64,000 bases of DNA from Lutjanus erythropterus (Eukaryota; Chordata; Actinopteri; Lutjaniformes; Lutjanidae), in NCBI GenBank assembly GCA_020091685.1, contig CM034598.1:22452326-22516325 (forward strand), written 5' to 3'. The notes beneath the pieces were generated by a model that saw only the letters and a list, made by a program, of their open reading frames with translations, was not told the origin of the DNA and did not search any database. Positions within the stretch are counted from its first letter, which is position 1. Each line of letters begins with the position of its first letter. Below, piece by piece: positions 28,990-41,700 of this stretch. The position numbers were made by a program, and so were the translations under genes.

Positions 28990-31900
28990 TCTTAAACTTT
29001 CCTGGGTAACAGCGTCCCCAAGTCTTCGGGACACTTCTAGTTGAAGTTGGATCAAAAAGGCCTTTTTCATCAAGGGTATTTAAGTTGTCATAGTAGCAAA
29101 AACAGGTGAAACTGATGCAGCTCATCTGAATTTATCAATAATTTTATTTATATCCACGTTTCCAATTGTGACAGATGTCTTACGTGGAAAAAGTTACATA
29201 CAGAACTCCTTGCAGCATTGCTGTATTTCATGTCAAAAAGGCTGTTGTGAAAAAGGTCTATTATGGGCAAACAGGTGTTAATGATGTGACCCAAAATTCA
29301 CAATAGCAGCACCCTGACTCCGTTTGACCTGAATGGAACTGAGCCTTCATTAGTGTCATCTGTAACACCTGTTTATGCTACTGTTTCATGTCAAAATGGC
29401 TGCAAAGACCTTTTATGTTTCAAACCTAGGTGAATTGAAATGGTCTGGAGAATGCAGTTATGTAATTTGGAGGTACTGTCTGTCTACAGAAGCTGTTTAT
29501 ACTGTAGATGACAGGACTAAAAATACTATAAAATGTTCACATTTAAGAAGACAATTATTTAAAATATTGAATGTAAAGGTTTAAGAGGTCAACAACTCTG
29601 GGGTACTGACTGGAGAAATGAGCTAATATACAATAGATGTTAATGAAAACTGAATTGATCATCAGAATAGTGTGAGATTAATACAATGGTTGACAGTGAA
29701 TAAATTGATTAATCACTGTAGCTTTAGTGTTTGCTGAAGGTCTGGCACTACTGACGTAGTACATACTACAAAATAAAATTAATAATGCACCTATCACAAA
29801 GTAACAAGCAGAAAAACGTTTGGGACAAATTATCTGCCATATGTAGTCAGTCTGCTGGTATGTTGATGAAGAGTGGAGAACACAATACAAAGCAAGCAGA
29901 TTGGGGGCCACCACCAGTTAACGGGGCACTCTTGAATTAGAATTTTTTTTTTTGATTAGATTCCAACGAATCTTTTAGCCCTGGTTAAATAAATTGATAT
30001 GTTAAAAAAAGGAGTTTTAACAGATCGATATGGGAAAAGGTTTACAAAGCGGAGCATGTTCTCCACAGAGGTGGCCACCAGGTGTCAGTCATGTCCTTCC
30101 ATTCGGAGTCCAGTGAACATTCCCAACAGGATTACGTAACAGTTTTACGCTGCACGTTAATTGTGACGTGGACCTTCTACCGGCGGTTACTACACGGATC
30201 AGGGTTAGAATGCAGCTACGTCATACGTCCTCGAGATTCCACAACATATTCCGCGGATTCTCTTTAACCTGTCAGACCTACCGGTGTTTACTGCTTTAAA
30301 ATGTGTAAAATAGGACCACACAAGTTGTATACAGCGTTAATTTGTCAGCTTTATCAGAACAAGGACAACTAATTATACAGGCCTCCGCTCTGTGAGTAGA
30401 GGAGAGGGTGTTTTTAAGAAATAGAGAACTGTAACACAGCTGTACACATGTTTACTTCTGCGGTATGCATCTTGTTTAAATCAGAAATGACAGCAGTTAA
30501 CCGTGGCATCTCATTATAATATTCAGTTAGTTAACAGGATGCCTAAGGCTCAAATAAAAAAATGTATTTATGATGTACACAGCTTTCTTATGGCTACTTA
30601 AAGTTTTTCATGCATGAAAAAAAGAGTTGTTTCTCTCGTGACCAAATCAGTTTGCTTAACTTAAAAACAGGTTGTTACCCTCCTCTGATTGGCTGAGTTT
30701 CAAGCAATGACACCATCCTCTGATTAATGTTGTTTATTTGAATTGCGGATTAAAATCTATTTAGATCATTGCAGCTTTACGACACTGCTTTAAAAAGTCA
30801 AAAACACGGCCTGGCCTGGTGTACTGACTGTCACCACATCACTGCTAATATGATAAACCTATGTGTTGCATTCAAGTTACATTACAAAAGCCGAAATATG
30901 ATGTTCCTTCCCGACCACGATGCAAATTAGTTTCTCGATAATTAATACGAATTGGCAATTGTAGTTATTGCATTTACCATCCTACAGACAAAATGAATCA
31001 GCTAAGTAAGAAAACACAAGTGACAAAATGTATGATGGGCAACTCTTTAAAAAACAACAAAAAAACAGTTTTATTTTGATTTATTTTGAGTTTGCCATGG
31101 CAACACATCCTGTTATTGGTTGTGATGGGGCAGTAAAGATTTGAATTTGAGGTAATCTATTGCTCTTATTTTACCTTGCAAAAGGCCAGACAGGAGTACC
31201 CTTTGACTTCTTCACAAATTTGATCACGAGTTAGCTCAGTAAAAGGAAGACATCAAGAGATCAATGGGCAGTGAATAGACAGTGCGCAGATATTTAACAT
31301 GTTCTGTTTTGTGGTTTGTGTGGTAGAGAAAATATTTCGTCATAGCTCAGTTGCAGATAATTTTGTGTTAATTACACAATCATAAAAATAAATTGACTGG
31401 CCACAAGCTCTGCTCTCATCACCAGCCTTGATCTTCTTCTGATTTCTGAGTAAGATGGTATGATATAATACCCTAAAACTCCAGAGCAACTAAACTAGAC
31501 CTTGTGGTGAGATTGTTATCAATCTGCCTTTATCATTTTGTTCAACAGTCTGGTACCTTAAAGGGACAATTCACCCCAAAGTCCAAAATACATAGCCCTA
31601 TTTTCCCTCGTATCTGTAGTGCTATTTATCCATCTAAATTGTTTTTGGTGTGAGTTGCACCACAAGCCAAGTGCCATCTATTTTCATTATATTCAGGAAA
31701 AGGCAAAGGCAGCAAAAACTCAACATTCAGACAATCTAGATGGATAAATAGCACAACAGATAAGAAGTAAAATATGTCTTTTTGATTTAGGGGTGAACTG
31801 TTCCTTGAAAGCAGATAAATAGTTAAAGATTTTTTTTTAAAAAACTTAATTTAACAACAACAAAATAAACATAATACATTTGGTACATAAAGTATACATC

Positions 31901-32280
31901 ATACACAGAGAGCTGATAATAAGAACAAAACAAAATAAAATAATTCATATTGAAAAAGGGATGAAAACAAAATAAACCAATGTAGAGAAAAAAAAAATTC
32001 TACAAAAAATTAAAATTAAATAATACTAAACGGAACAGAAAACTTTAAATATGCTTTTAAAAAAAGATAAATGACAGACGTTAGAAAAGATCAGTTTATT
32101 TGATTTCACAAGGTTTCATCAAATATATTTTCTGTAATATTCTAAAAACGTGTTGCATTAGTTATTGTTCGTGATAGCAAGAGAGCTAATTCAAACAACT
32201 CAAAAAAGGAGGGCATGAGGGTCATGAAGTAAATACGTTATTCCTACTACGCCTGAATGCATCACTGCTGCAGGTGGCTC
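28990..32280. other. ran-stx3 intergenic region
   Basis: 3.3 kb without a recognisable gene. About 30100-30250 is locally CpG-rich with TGACGTGG and TACGTCATACGTC (CRE-like) strings. 31557-31809 is a short family C fold-back element. 31840-32080 is very A-rich. Confidence 0.55.
31557..31809. mobile_element. Short fold-back element, family C (about 250 bp)
   Basis: TTAAAGGGACAATTCACCCC on the left and GGGGTGAACTGTTCCTTGAA on the right are inverted repeats. Inside, GTGCTATTTATCCATCTA is inverted as TAGATGGATAAATAGCAC. This is a shortened member of the family at 15947-16613. Confidence 0.75.
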
Positions 32281-32705
32281 AGGGCGTGGCTTCATCTCAG
32301 TGAACAGCGACTCGTCTGCGCATGCGTGAGCCAGAAAAGTGCGTTTTAGAATGATTACTGGTGGCCAGCGGAGAGACAGATTATACGGCTCTACACAACT
32401 GTTGTTTTAATCCCCTGAGCGAGGAGATTTAGCAAAGAAAAAACACTGGTTTTAAACCCAGCAGCCATATTGTATGGAAAAACGACGGAAAGACTCCTCT
32501 TTTCAGAAAAACTCGTTTTCTCAGACACCTCTGTCAAGACTTCTGGAGAGTTTATTTCTTTTTCTTACTGGCGGTGGGTTTGTGCCGGACAGCTAGTTTG
32601 CCAGCTGGCTGAGGAATTCAGAGATTGGGACTAGTTTTTGAGCCATTTTACACAGTATTGCGATTATCTCTGTGGTGTAAAGGTGTGAAATTAACCGTGT
32701 AAAAG
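32270..32705 (+). promoter_or_regulatory. stx3 promoter and 5' UTR
   Basis: TGCGCATGCGTG at 32317-32328 matches the NRF1 binding consensus, just upstream of what reads as an unspliced leader running to the ATG at 32706. GC content rises locally. No TATA box is seen. The exact start of transcription is unknown. Confidence 0.5.
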
Positions 32706-35700
32706 ATGAAGGACCGATTGGAGCAGCTTAAAGCGGTAAGTAGCGTCCAGGAAACGTTAAATTTCCTTTCTGTGTCTGTTTTTCTCCAGTATTGTCTGTC
32801 TGTACACTGTGAAGGCCACCTGAAAAATGTTTCTAATGGGAAAAAAAAAAACCGAGAGGTCAAGATAAGCAAAGAAACATTTGACATTTCCACCTTTATC
32901 TAAGCTTCTTGCCTCAATTACTTTAAACATAACATAGTAATAATTTGTGTGTGAGTGCACCATGTGATGACATAACTGATATGATGGATGGAGTAACGCT
33001 GCAGGTTGGAAAGTGATTTTAAGTGGGGATGAAAAGTCAGTCAGACATCATTTTCAGCTGCTTTACATGCAGCCATGCTGTGAGTGCCAGAGGTATGCTG
33101 TGGGGGAATTAATAGTGTAATTGTTAGGAGTATCACTAGATGTCATTTTTAAATGTGTATATTTAGGTTGGTGCTCCTGATTCCTATAATAAGTTGTAGG
33201 AGAGTACTGATAAATCTATTCAACCGTAGGACTGGGCATACTCAGGTGAATATGACATTAGTGGAATCATTTAAGCTGATCTGAGCTCCTAAATGTGAGG
33301 ATATGCCGTGTAATTTTGTTTTATGTAACTGTTTATTGGAAATCTTTGGGTTTTGGATTGTTTCTCAGACCAAAAAAACAAACAAACAAACAAAAAAAAC
33401 ACTTTGAAGTGATGCCTTTTAGTGATTACTCACCTATCAAAAGAAATCTATAATGAAAATATTGGTTACTGCAGTCCTAGTCGTAATTACTGCTAGAAAC
33501 ATGTTCAGCTATTAAGAATATATTATGGGTAAAGCAAAGAGTTGTAAAATGATATATGATATATAATGATATAAGATATAAGACTACAACTAATGATTGC
33601 ATTATTAATTTGTTTATAAAATGTGAAAAAATTGCTTTTTTTGTTCAGCCAACAGTTCAAAACCCAAAGACTCTTTATTTACTATCATAAATGTCAAACA
33701 AAAGCAGCAAATCCTTACATTTAAGAAAGTGACACCAGCAAAGTTTTTTTTGAGTAATGACTGAAATGATTAAATAATCATCAAAAATAGTTGGCTAAAT
33801 TTCTCTTGATTGACTTATTGATTAATCAACAAATCATCGCAGCTGTAGAGTTGTAAAATTCATTCATTCATTCATTCAACCTTTATTTATTTCTTGGGAA
33901 TACATTGAGGGGTGGCCCTCATTTTCACTGATGTCAAGATTACATTAGGCAGCAAAGCAGAAATAGAATAGAGACAAAACAAGAAAAGACAGAGAAATAA
34001 TAAAATGAATAGCCAATAAGAAATCTACACTTGATTAATACAATTCCTAGTTAAAACATGTACATGTAAGAACATTAAAACTTCTAAGCATGTTTTTAAA
34101 ATCTCCCAAAGTTATCATGGACTCACACAAGGAACATGGAGTATTATCTAGTCCTAAGAATAACTACAGTATCTCCAGCTGAAATGGACTGAACCAAAAT
34201 CCTTCATACCTTTGAATTTATCTGTCACAGTAAGATTACAGGTCTTATCCAGCAGCAACAGAGAAGTCATTAGCAACAGAAACATCCTTTGCATTAATCT
34301 TTTTCCTATTCAAAATTGTGCTAATGGCAGTGAATACACTAGCTGCTGGTGGAGGTGAAGCCTTAATCCAATTCTAACTCAAGTCGGGATGTGTTGCCAT
34401 AGCTACCTGAAACTGCTAGCCAAATATTTGCTGTGTTTAAAGTTGTTGAACTGCGGTATCCCCCTCAGGCATCTGTATCTTACACAGCTGGCTCCTTTTT
34501 CAGGGCAAGGAAGTACAGATAGTAAGTGAAATGGGTCAGTCATTTGTTAGGGATTTGACAGTATGCTGTATATGTTCTATATTGTCCTGTTTGCCTCCAT
34601 CCCACTACAATTATTGATCTTTACTTGTCTTTCTCTATCTTTCCTCTTTATCCACACTCACCCACCGCCTTTGTTTTTCCTCATTGAGTTTCCTCTCTAA
34701 TGTTTAACTTACGGGCAGTAATCTAGGCTGTATATTGGTTCCTGTGTGTGTCCGTGTGTGACGGCATAGATTCATATGAATGTGTACACATGCCAACACC
34801 GGCATGGTCACCTGATACAGGCTACTGAAGACTTCAGGAAAGAGAAGCAACACGAAATGCTGCCTTGTAGTTTAACCTGGAGAAATGGCCACATGTGATA
34901 GCTTGGACTGCATGCTGCTTTCTCAGTAGGGTTGCAACTAATTGATTATTTGCATCATGGATTCATCTGTCAGTCATTTTCTCAATTAATTGAATTGTTG
35001 TTTGGTTCATAAAATGTCATGAAATGGTGAAAAATGTTGATCATCATTTCCAAAAGCCAGAGGTGAAGTCCACAACCCAAAGAAACCAGAAAACACTCAC
35101 ATTTGAGAAGCCAAAATCAGTGAATTTGGTCGATTTTTTCCCTTTAAAATGGACTCAGAATGATTAATCAGTTGTCAAAATAGTTGGTGATTAATTTCAT
35201 AATTGCCATCTAATTGATTAATTGACATACGTAACATTGTTAAGAAAAGTGCTATAGAAAAAAGTTTGTCATTATTACAGGTTTATACTGTTATCCTTTT
35301 TTAAAGACAAAGATATAAGATAATGGCTGGTAAGTGTCTTTGAAGTGTTTTTTTCCTTTGGTCAAGCAGGGGGAGAGGAAACAAATACTGGGAAAATCGC
35401 AGATTCTCCCCTTGATTTCGATTATTGAAATTGAAAATCCATTTGGATTAATTAACAATTTGAAACTGTGACACCTATACTGTAGCCATGTCTGCCATAA
35501 TTCATTACCAAGACATTAACATGACAGCAGTTTTGTGTAATTCAGGCTTTCTACTCCATTTTCTTTGTGATATTTTCAAAAGTGCTTTCAGTCAAACTCA
35601 TATCTTCACTTCTGTGTTTCCCTTCACTGTAACACAAGCATGGCAGGCTGCCACTGTTACTTTGCCTCCCCACCTGACTCAGATATCAGCCCAATGAATG

Positions 35701-38700
35701 AGAAAAAAAAAACTGTAACAGAACTGACATGGCTTCTTCTGTGGCACATGGAGTTTGTAAATCCCTTGTCAGATTTTAGCGTTGCATTAACACAAGTCCT
35801 GATGGGAGCATTTTGGCTTCTGTCACCACGCTGCTGTAAATCTGACCCTCAGGTCCCTGTCCTGCTGCTAGTAGCTCATTTTCTAAATCATCCAGTGGAA
35901 AAATCTAGTGCACAGGGCTGCAACTAACAGTTATTTTTAGTTATTGATGAATCTGCCTGAAATCACAATTTCCTAAAGCCCAAGATGATGTCCTCAGGTT
36001 GCTTGTTTTGTCCAACAAACTCTCCAAAGATAGTTAGTGTACTGAAATTATGACATGCAAATACGAGGAGTGGGCAATCTGACAGTTTTAGACTGAGATC
36101 ATGATCTAGGGCTGTCAAGTTTTCAGCTGATTCTGGAGATATTGAGGTATTTAATCTCCTCTTATTTCTGTTTCCAAACTTCACATAAACTTCATTAACT
36201 AGCTGATCCTTGCTTCATGAACAAATAGACAAATAGGGTGATGTAGGAGATGGCTATGCCGATTGAAAATTCTTATTTTATGAATATTATTGCTTTTGGC
36301 TTATGGTGTAATTGCTATTTTGAAACCTGTGTTGTATCTTTAATGTAATATTGTTGGAGATGTAAATGGAGACATTCATAGGCTATTTCACGTCTGGCTG
36401 TAGTCTACAGGGCATTTCAAAATTGAGAACAGAAATTGCACTTTATATTGTCAATCAGGATTGTGATTCATTATGATTGTAAATCAATTATGACGAGTTT
36501 TTAGTCTGATCGCCCACCCCTGTAATAAAAGCAGCAAATCCTCACAAACGACTGGCTGAAACTGGCTGAAATAGCTGTTGACTGACTGATTTATGAATTG
36601 CTGCAGCTGTACAAATATTACAACACATAATTTTTACTCTATATGACCATGTTTACAGCTCAGTTAAGCCTTTGTTAACCCTCTCAGGTGTCTTCTTTCT
36701 CAACCTTCAAGTAAAGCGTGTAATTGTATGGTAGTGTTTCGTCATTTATGATCCTCAGAGAGAAACTCTGACAGTCAGTCAGCTCCCAGTTTCCTAAAGA
36801 CGACAGAGTCACGGGAAAGACAGCGAGGGGGAGGGTTGGACATTTAACTTGGCTATGATTGGAGTCAGACCTGCTGGATTGTGTTTACATAGTTCAGTCC
36901 GTGATAATGAGTCTTGCAGGCCACAGCTGGTTATTGTGTTTGTGTGAATATATGCTCAACATATTTGGCCAGAGTAGTTTAAAGGCAGTTAGGATGACTT
37001 CAGTGTTTGTACCAGTGCAAGTGTCATTAAGTGCTTTGTTATTATAGCCACAGGTTTGATCACACTTTTACTTTGCTGAACATTTGATCTGTTTTTTCCA
37101 GAAAGACCAGTACAACACAGTCTTATAACTCCAGCTCCATTGAAACTGTGCGTTAAAGGGTTAATTTGGGTTATTTGGACTGGGCTTGTATGAGGTAATT
37201 ATCCATTGTCAGTGTATTGCAGAATCTGGCAATACAGTACATTGCAGGTTGTGATTCAGTATCCTGCTATATATTCGATACTACTGTAAGCAAGGTAATA
37301 AATCAATATTTTGTGTAGTGTGGTTGTCTTGTTTGTATTGTTTTTACGTTATATTTATAATACAGAAAGCCCTGTTTGATGGGAAACAGACATTATATAG
37401 ACCAAATATTGCTCTCTCCAAAGCAACCAGTCAGTAAATTTACCTCACAGGACACAGGAATTGCTGGTCGACCACTGCCTCGAATGCATAGTTTGTTTGT
37501 TATCATGTGACTTTGGTGATACCAAACTAACCATTTAAAACACAGAGGTCCCACAATAACACAAACAAGCTAACAGATTGAAGAAGTAGGAGAACAACAA
37601 CTCCTGTGTTTTGCACGGTAAAATGACTGATTGACCAAAGGAGTCTGGTTGAGCAAGAGAGAGCAGTATTTGTCATATGTGACAGTGGTCTCCTGCCAGA
37701 AAAGGCTGTCTGACCCAGGCCTGAACAATTAAAGGTGATAAAATATGTTTGTTTTGTTACTGGTCTTACTTGAGAAGGTATTTCTCCAGTTTATACACAA
37801 CGCTCTTCTGATAGTTGTCTATCCATCCAGTCAGGTCATGGTGGCAGCTGGCCGAGCACGATGTCCCTCTCCTCAGCAGCACTTTCCAACCCCTTCACCT
37901 CTGCTGGCTCCTTTTAATTCAATGGGAGGAGCTATTCTACTCTGAGTTCCCCCCGAATGTCTGAGCCCCTCACCCTCTGATAGCTGTCCGATTTAAAAAA
38001 AAAATCTTAAAAACTGCTAAACTGGCGAGCTGACCTGGCCTGTTTTAGCTATACTTGTTTTGTCACTTATGTCTCACGTGTTACTCCACACTGTTTCACA
38101 CGTGTCAGTGGGGCAACCCAATGGCACATCTGTAAATGATTGGCTGTTGGTGGTGTCGGTGTTAGCACCTAGGGTTATGACAGGCTGTTTATAAGGGTTA
38201 TTTTCTCCATCTTTGTTGGTGCAGATCCATACAAAAATCACACAGTAATCATTCTTAATATGTTTTGTCAATGGAAATAAGAATAATAATGTGTGGATCA
38301 TCATTCCCTCTAGCAAAACCCATTGCAATCACAGTATCGATCAGAATTGTTCAGCCCTAGTCTGGCAGCAAGGTAATACGGGAAAATATTCTAAATATAG
38401 TGTACACTTAAACCGATCTTGGTTTTCTGAGTAGGATAAGTGCCTCATATAACCCCACTTTAAAAAAAATCTGAACTATCCCTTTAAGAGAGCTAGTCTG
38501 TTTGTTGCGTCCACTCTGTCTGCTTCAGTGTAAAACCTGTCTAGTCATTGCCTTGTTGAGGGGAATTATGCAACATGACATATGGTGCTTTGTGGGCCGA
38601 ACAAGAGCAATTAAGTGATTTGAATAAAAGGAACAAGCCGACATGCAAGCTAACATGTCATCGCAGTGTGTGTCTTTAGTTATAATATTGATGTCCAGTT

Positions 38701-41700
38701 GTTCAAACGTTATCCAGTGTGTGTTTTTTAAGGTTTGGATGATTACATCATAGAACTAAGCATGAGATTATAGCATTTTGTTGATTTTGGTCAAAAAAAG
38801 AGAGAAAATCTAATTTGCTGCTTCGCAGTTCACTAAGTCAGTCAACATTTTGGTACGGTTGCACAGTGTGGCATTAAATCCAATTTGTTCAAATGTATAT
38901 ATATATATATATATTTTTTTTTGTCAAAAACTAATAATCAGAGGATGGATGTTATTTTCCCATAGCATTAGATAAGCAGAAAATGCTGTAAAATGTGTAT
39001 TTACTTGAATTTATTTTTACAATACACCAGAGCTGTGACTAACCATTATTTTCATGATCAATTAATCTGTCAGTTATTTTCTTGATTGATTGATTATTTA
39101 TGTGGTCCATAAAATGTCAGAAAATGGTGAAAATGTTTCCCAAAGCCAAAGGTGACGTCCTCAAATGTCGTTTTGTTCACAGCTCAAAGGATATTCAGTT
39201 TACTGCCAAAGATGACTAAAGAAACCAGAAAAAATCAGAGAATTTGCACATTTGTCATGACTCCAGATGATTAATCAATAATCAAAATAGTTGCTGATTG
39301 ATTTAATAATCAAACTAAACGTAACTCTGCAGTACACGCAGTACAACCACACTGCTAATCATGAATGGATGCACTGTGCACTAAACAATTTCCAACCATG
39401 TAGAGGCCAAAAACAGGAAAACTTTCATGTGTGCTGAAAAACATTTTGATCCAAAATGATAAAGGAAATGGATCTGTGTTCATGTTAAGTTTGCCCTCAT
39501 GTGTTTTGGAACAGTAAAGGTATCTGCAAGTTGAGTCATAAGATGAGCAAGTGAGTTTGAGGAGGAATATTGTGAAAGTTTCCTGCATACTTTAGATGAA
39601 GTTACTCCCCCTGACTGTCCGTGTCGGTATCAAACTGTTGTTACGTAGAAATGTCTGTATGGTCTTTGTCTGTTTGGTTTGTTACAGCATTTGTCGCACA
39701 CACATCAGTACTTTTCCTCTTATTTTTGCTGAATGACAGACAGTGGAAGGAAGTGTGTGTGCTTGTTCTTATCTCACTGCTGCAGAAATGCTGTGTGTGT
39801 GTGTGTGTGTGAGGGAGCATAATGTGTGGGCAAGAGAGCTACAGCTGTACGTTCAATGAGCAACTCGCTGAGAGATCCAAAAACAAGCAGCGTGTCAGCG
39901 TGTGTGTGTGTGTCCAGGGAACTCTGTGTTCACAACTGTTGTTAGTTACAGCAGCCTGAACCAAATATTCCCAGCTACATTTGCAATTCAAATTTCATAT
40001 GAGAGTGAGAAGGTTAAAGGCCGACTAAAACTCAGCATTTAAACAGAAGCGATGATGTGCTGTTGCAGTAAATTTTCCAGAGTTGTCACAATACCAGAGT
40101 TTTAAACTTTGATAAAATATTCGTATAAAAGGATGATACTCTATATCTCTATTGATACCCCACCAAAAAGAAAAAAAAAGTCCAAAGCACACAAAATACA
40201 ACGTTTATTTTCTTTTTTTTTGTTATTATTAACAACCTGCACACAGTGCTGGTGCAGAAGAAGTCACTGCGCTCTGTCTGGTTTTGCTGTAAACCAAATT
40301 TCGGGCAGGCAGGACAATAAAGACAGAACTGAACTGAGGCCTTGAATGAGCACTTGATCACTTTTTTTCAGCTATCAAATGTTAGTGCTGTGTTGCTTTA
40401 AACATGCAATATTAAAAGCGTGTATCAACACGTTGGACTACCTTTTAAAGTTGTCTAACGTGTCAGACATTTCAATGTTCCCAGTAAGGCTGCAACTGCC
40501 AGTGATACAGAAATGAAATGTCTTGAAATTATAAAAACACCCAGCATAATTTCCATGGATGAAGATGGTGTGTAAAATGGGTTGTTTTTATCTGTCCAAC
40601 TGTTTAAAACTCATGAAAGAAGCAAACAAAATCAGTTTACCAAGTAAATATGTCATAGAAAATCAGAAGATGCTCACATTTGAGAGGCTGGAGCCATCAA
40701 ATGTTGTTGTAAATTGCAGTTTTGCTTGAAAATGACTAATGCCAATAATCAATATAACGGACTACTAGATTAATCGACTAATTCAGGGTTTCCGGAGGTC
40801 CTTAAAACATCTAAAATACAATAATCTGAATTTTAGGCCTTAATAAAATGTTGCCCAAAAGAAAATTCAGTCATTATCTACTCACCCTCATGCTGTCCAT
40901 GAAACACTGCTGGAGTTTCATAGGAAAACAGCATTGCAGAATCTCCTAAACAATATAAGTGAATGGGTACCAGTTTTCAAATAGAAAAAAGATAGTCTCC
41001 TTAAACCCTGACATGTCGTTCACTTGTGTGTGCACACTGTCCCACCACACACACCCAGTTCAGACAGTGTGCACACAGATGTGATCATGGCTCCAAACTA
41101 AAGATCCACAGTGAAGATTTAGGCTAAAAACTTGGTGTAAATAACATCTTTCAAGTCAACTTGCATGGTGGGGCTTTAAGAGACTTGGATTACACCAGAC
41201 GAGCAGTATGGAGGCATTCTGTTTTCCTTTTTCCTTTGTTTTTTTTTCTGTTTGAAAGCTGGTCACCATTCACATTCATCATTTGGGAGATTCTGTGAAA
41301 CTCCAGCAGTCTTTTGTAGACTAAAAAACTAAACCCAACCTTCAATCAGCATGAGGGCGAGTAGATACAGACTAAATTTTCATTTTTGGGTCAACTATCC
41401 CTTTTAGCTTCAGTCTCCCTTTTAAATGTGTGGTGAGAAAACAACTTAAAAACAAAACTAACATGAAACCAGTAACCTCTAATGCAAATTATGCAGCCCG
41501 GTCAGAATTTATTGGAGCCCACCCAGTTAGCTTCATGCTCAACCTTGAAGTGTGGAAAAGGACAAGAAGTTATAAATTATGTGATTTGAATTAGCAAATT
41601 CCATTACAAGATTAATTAACATGCTGTTTTTGGATGTGAAATAGTTCATAAATTGCATTGCAGATACAGGGATTACAAATTAGCCTTGCTAGAAACCCTA

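Noticed and set aside
29375-29584. 69-codon frame downstream of ran
   Set aside because: AT-rich random frame with no splice context or homology.
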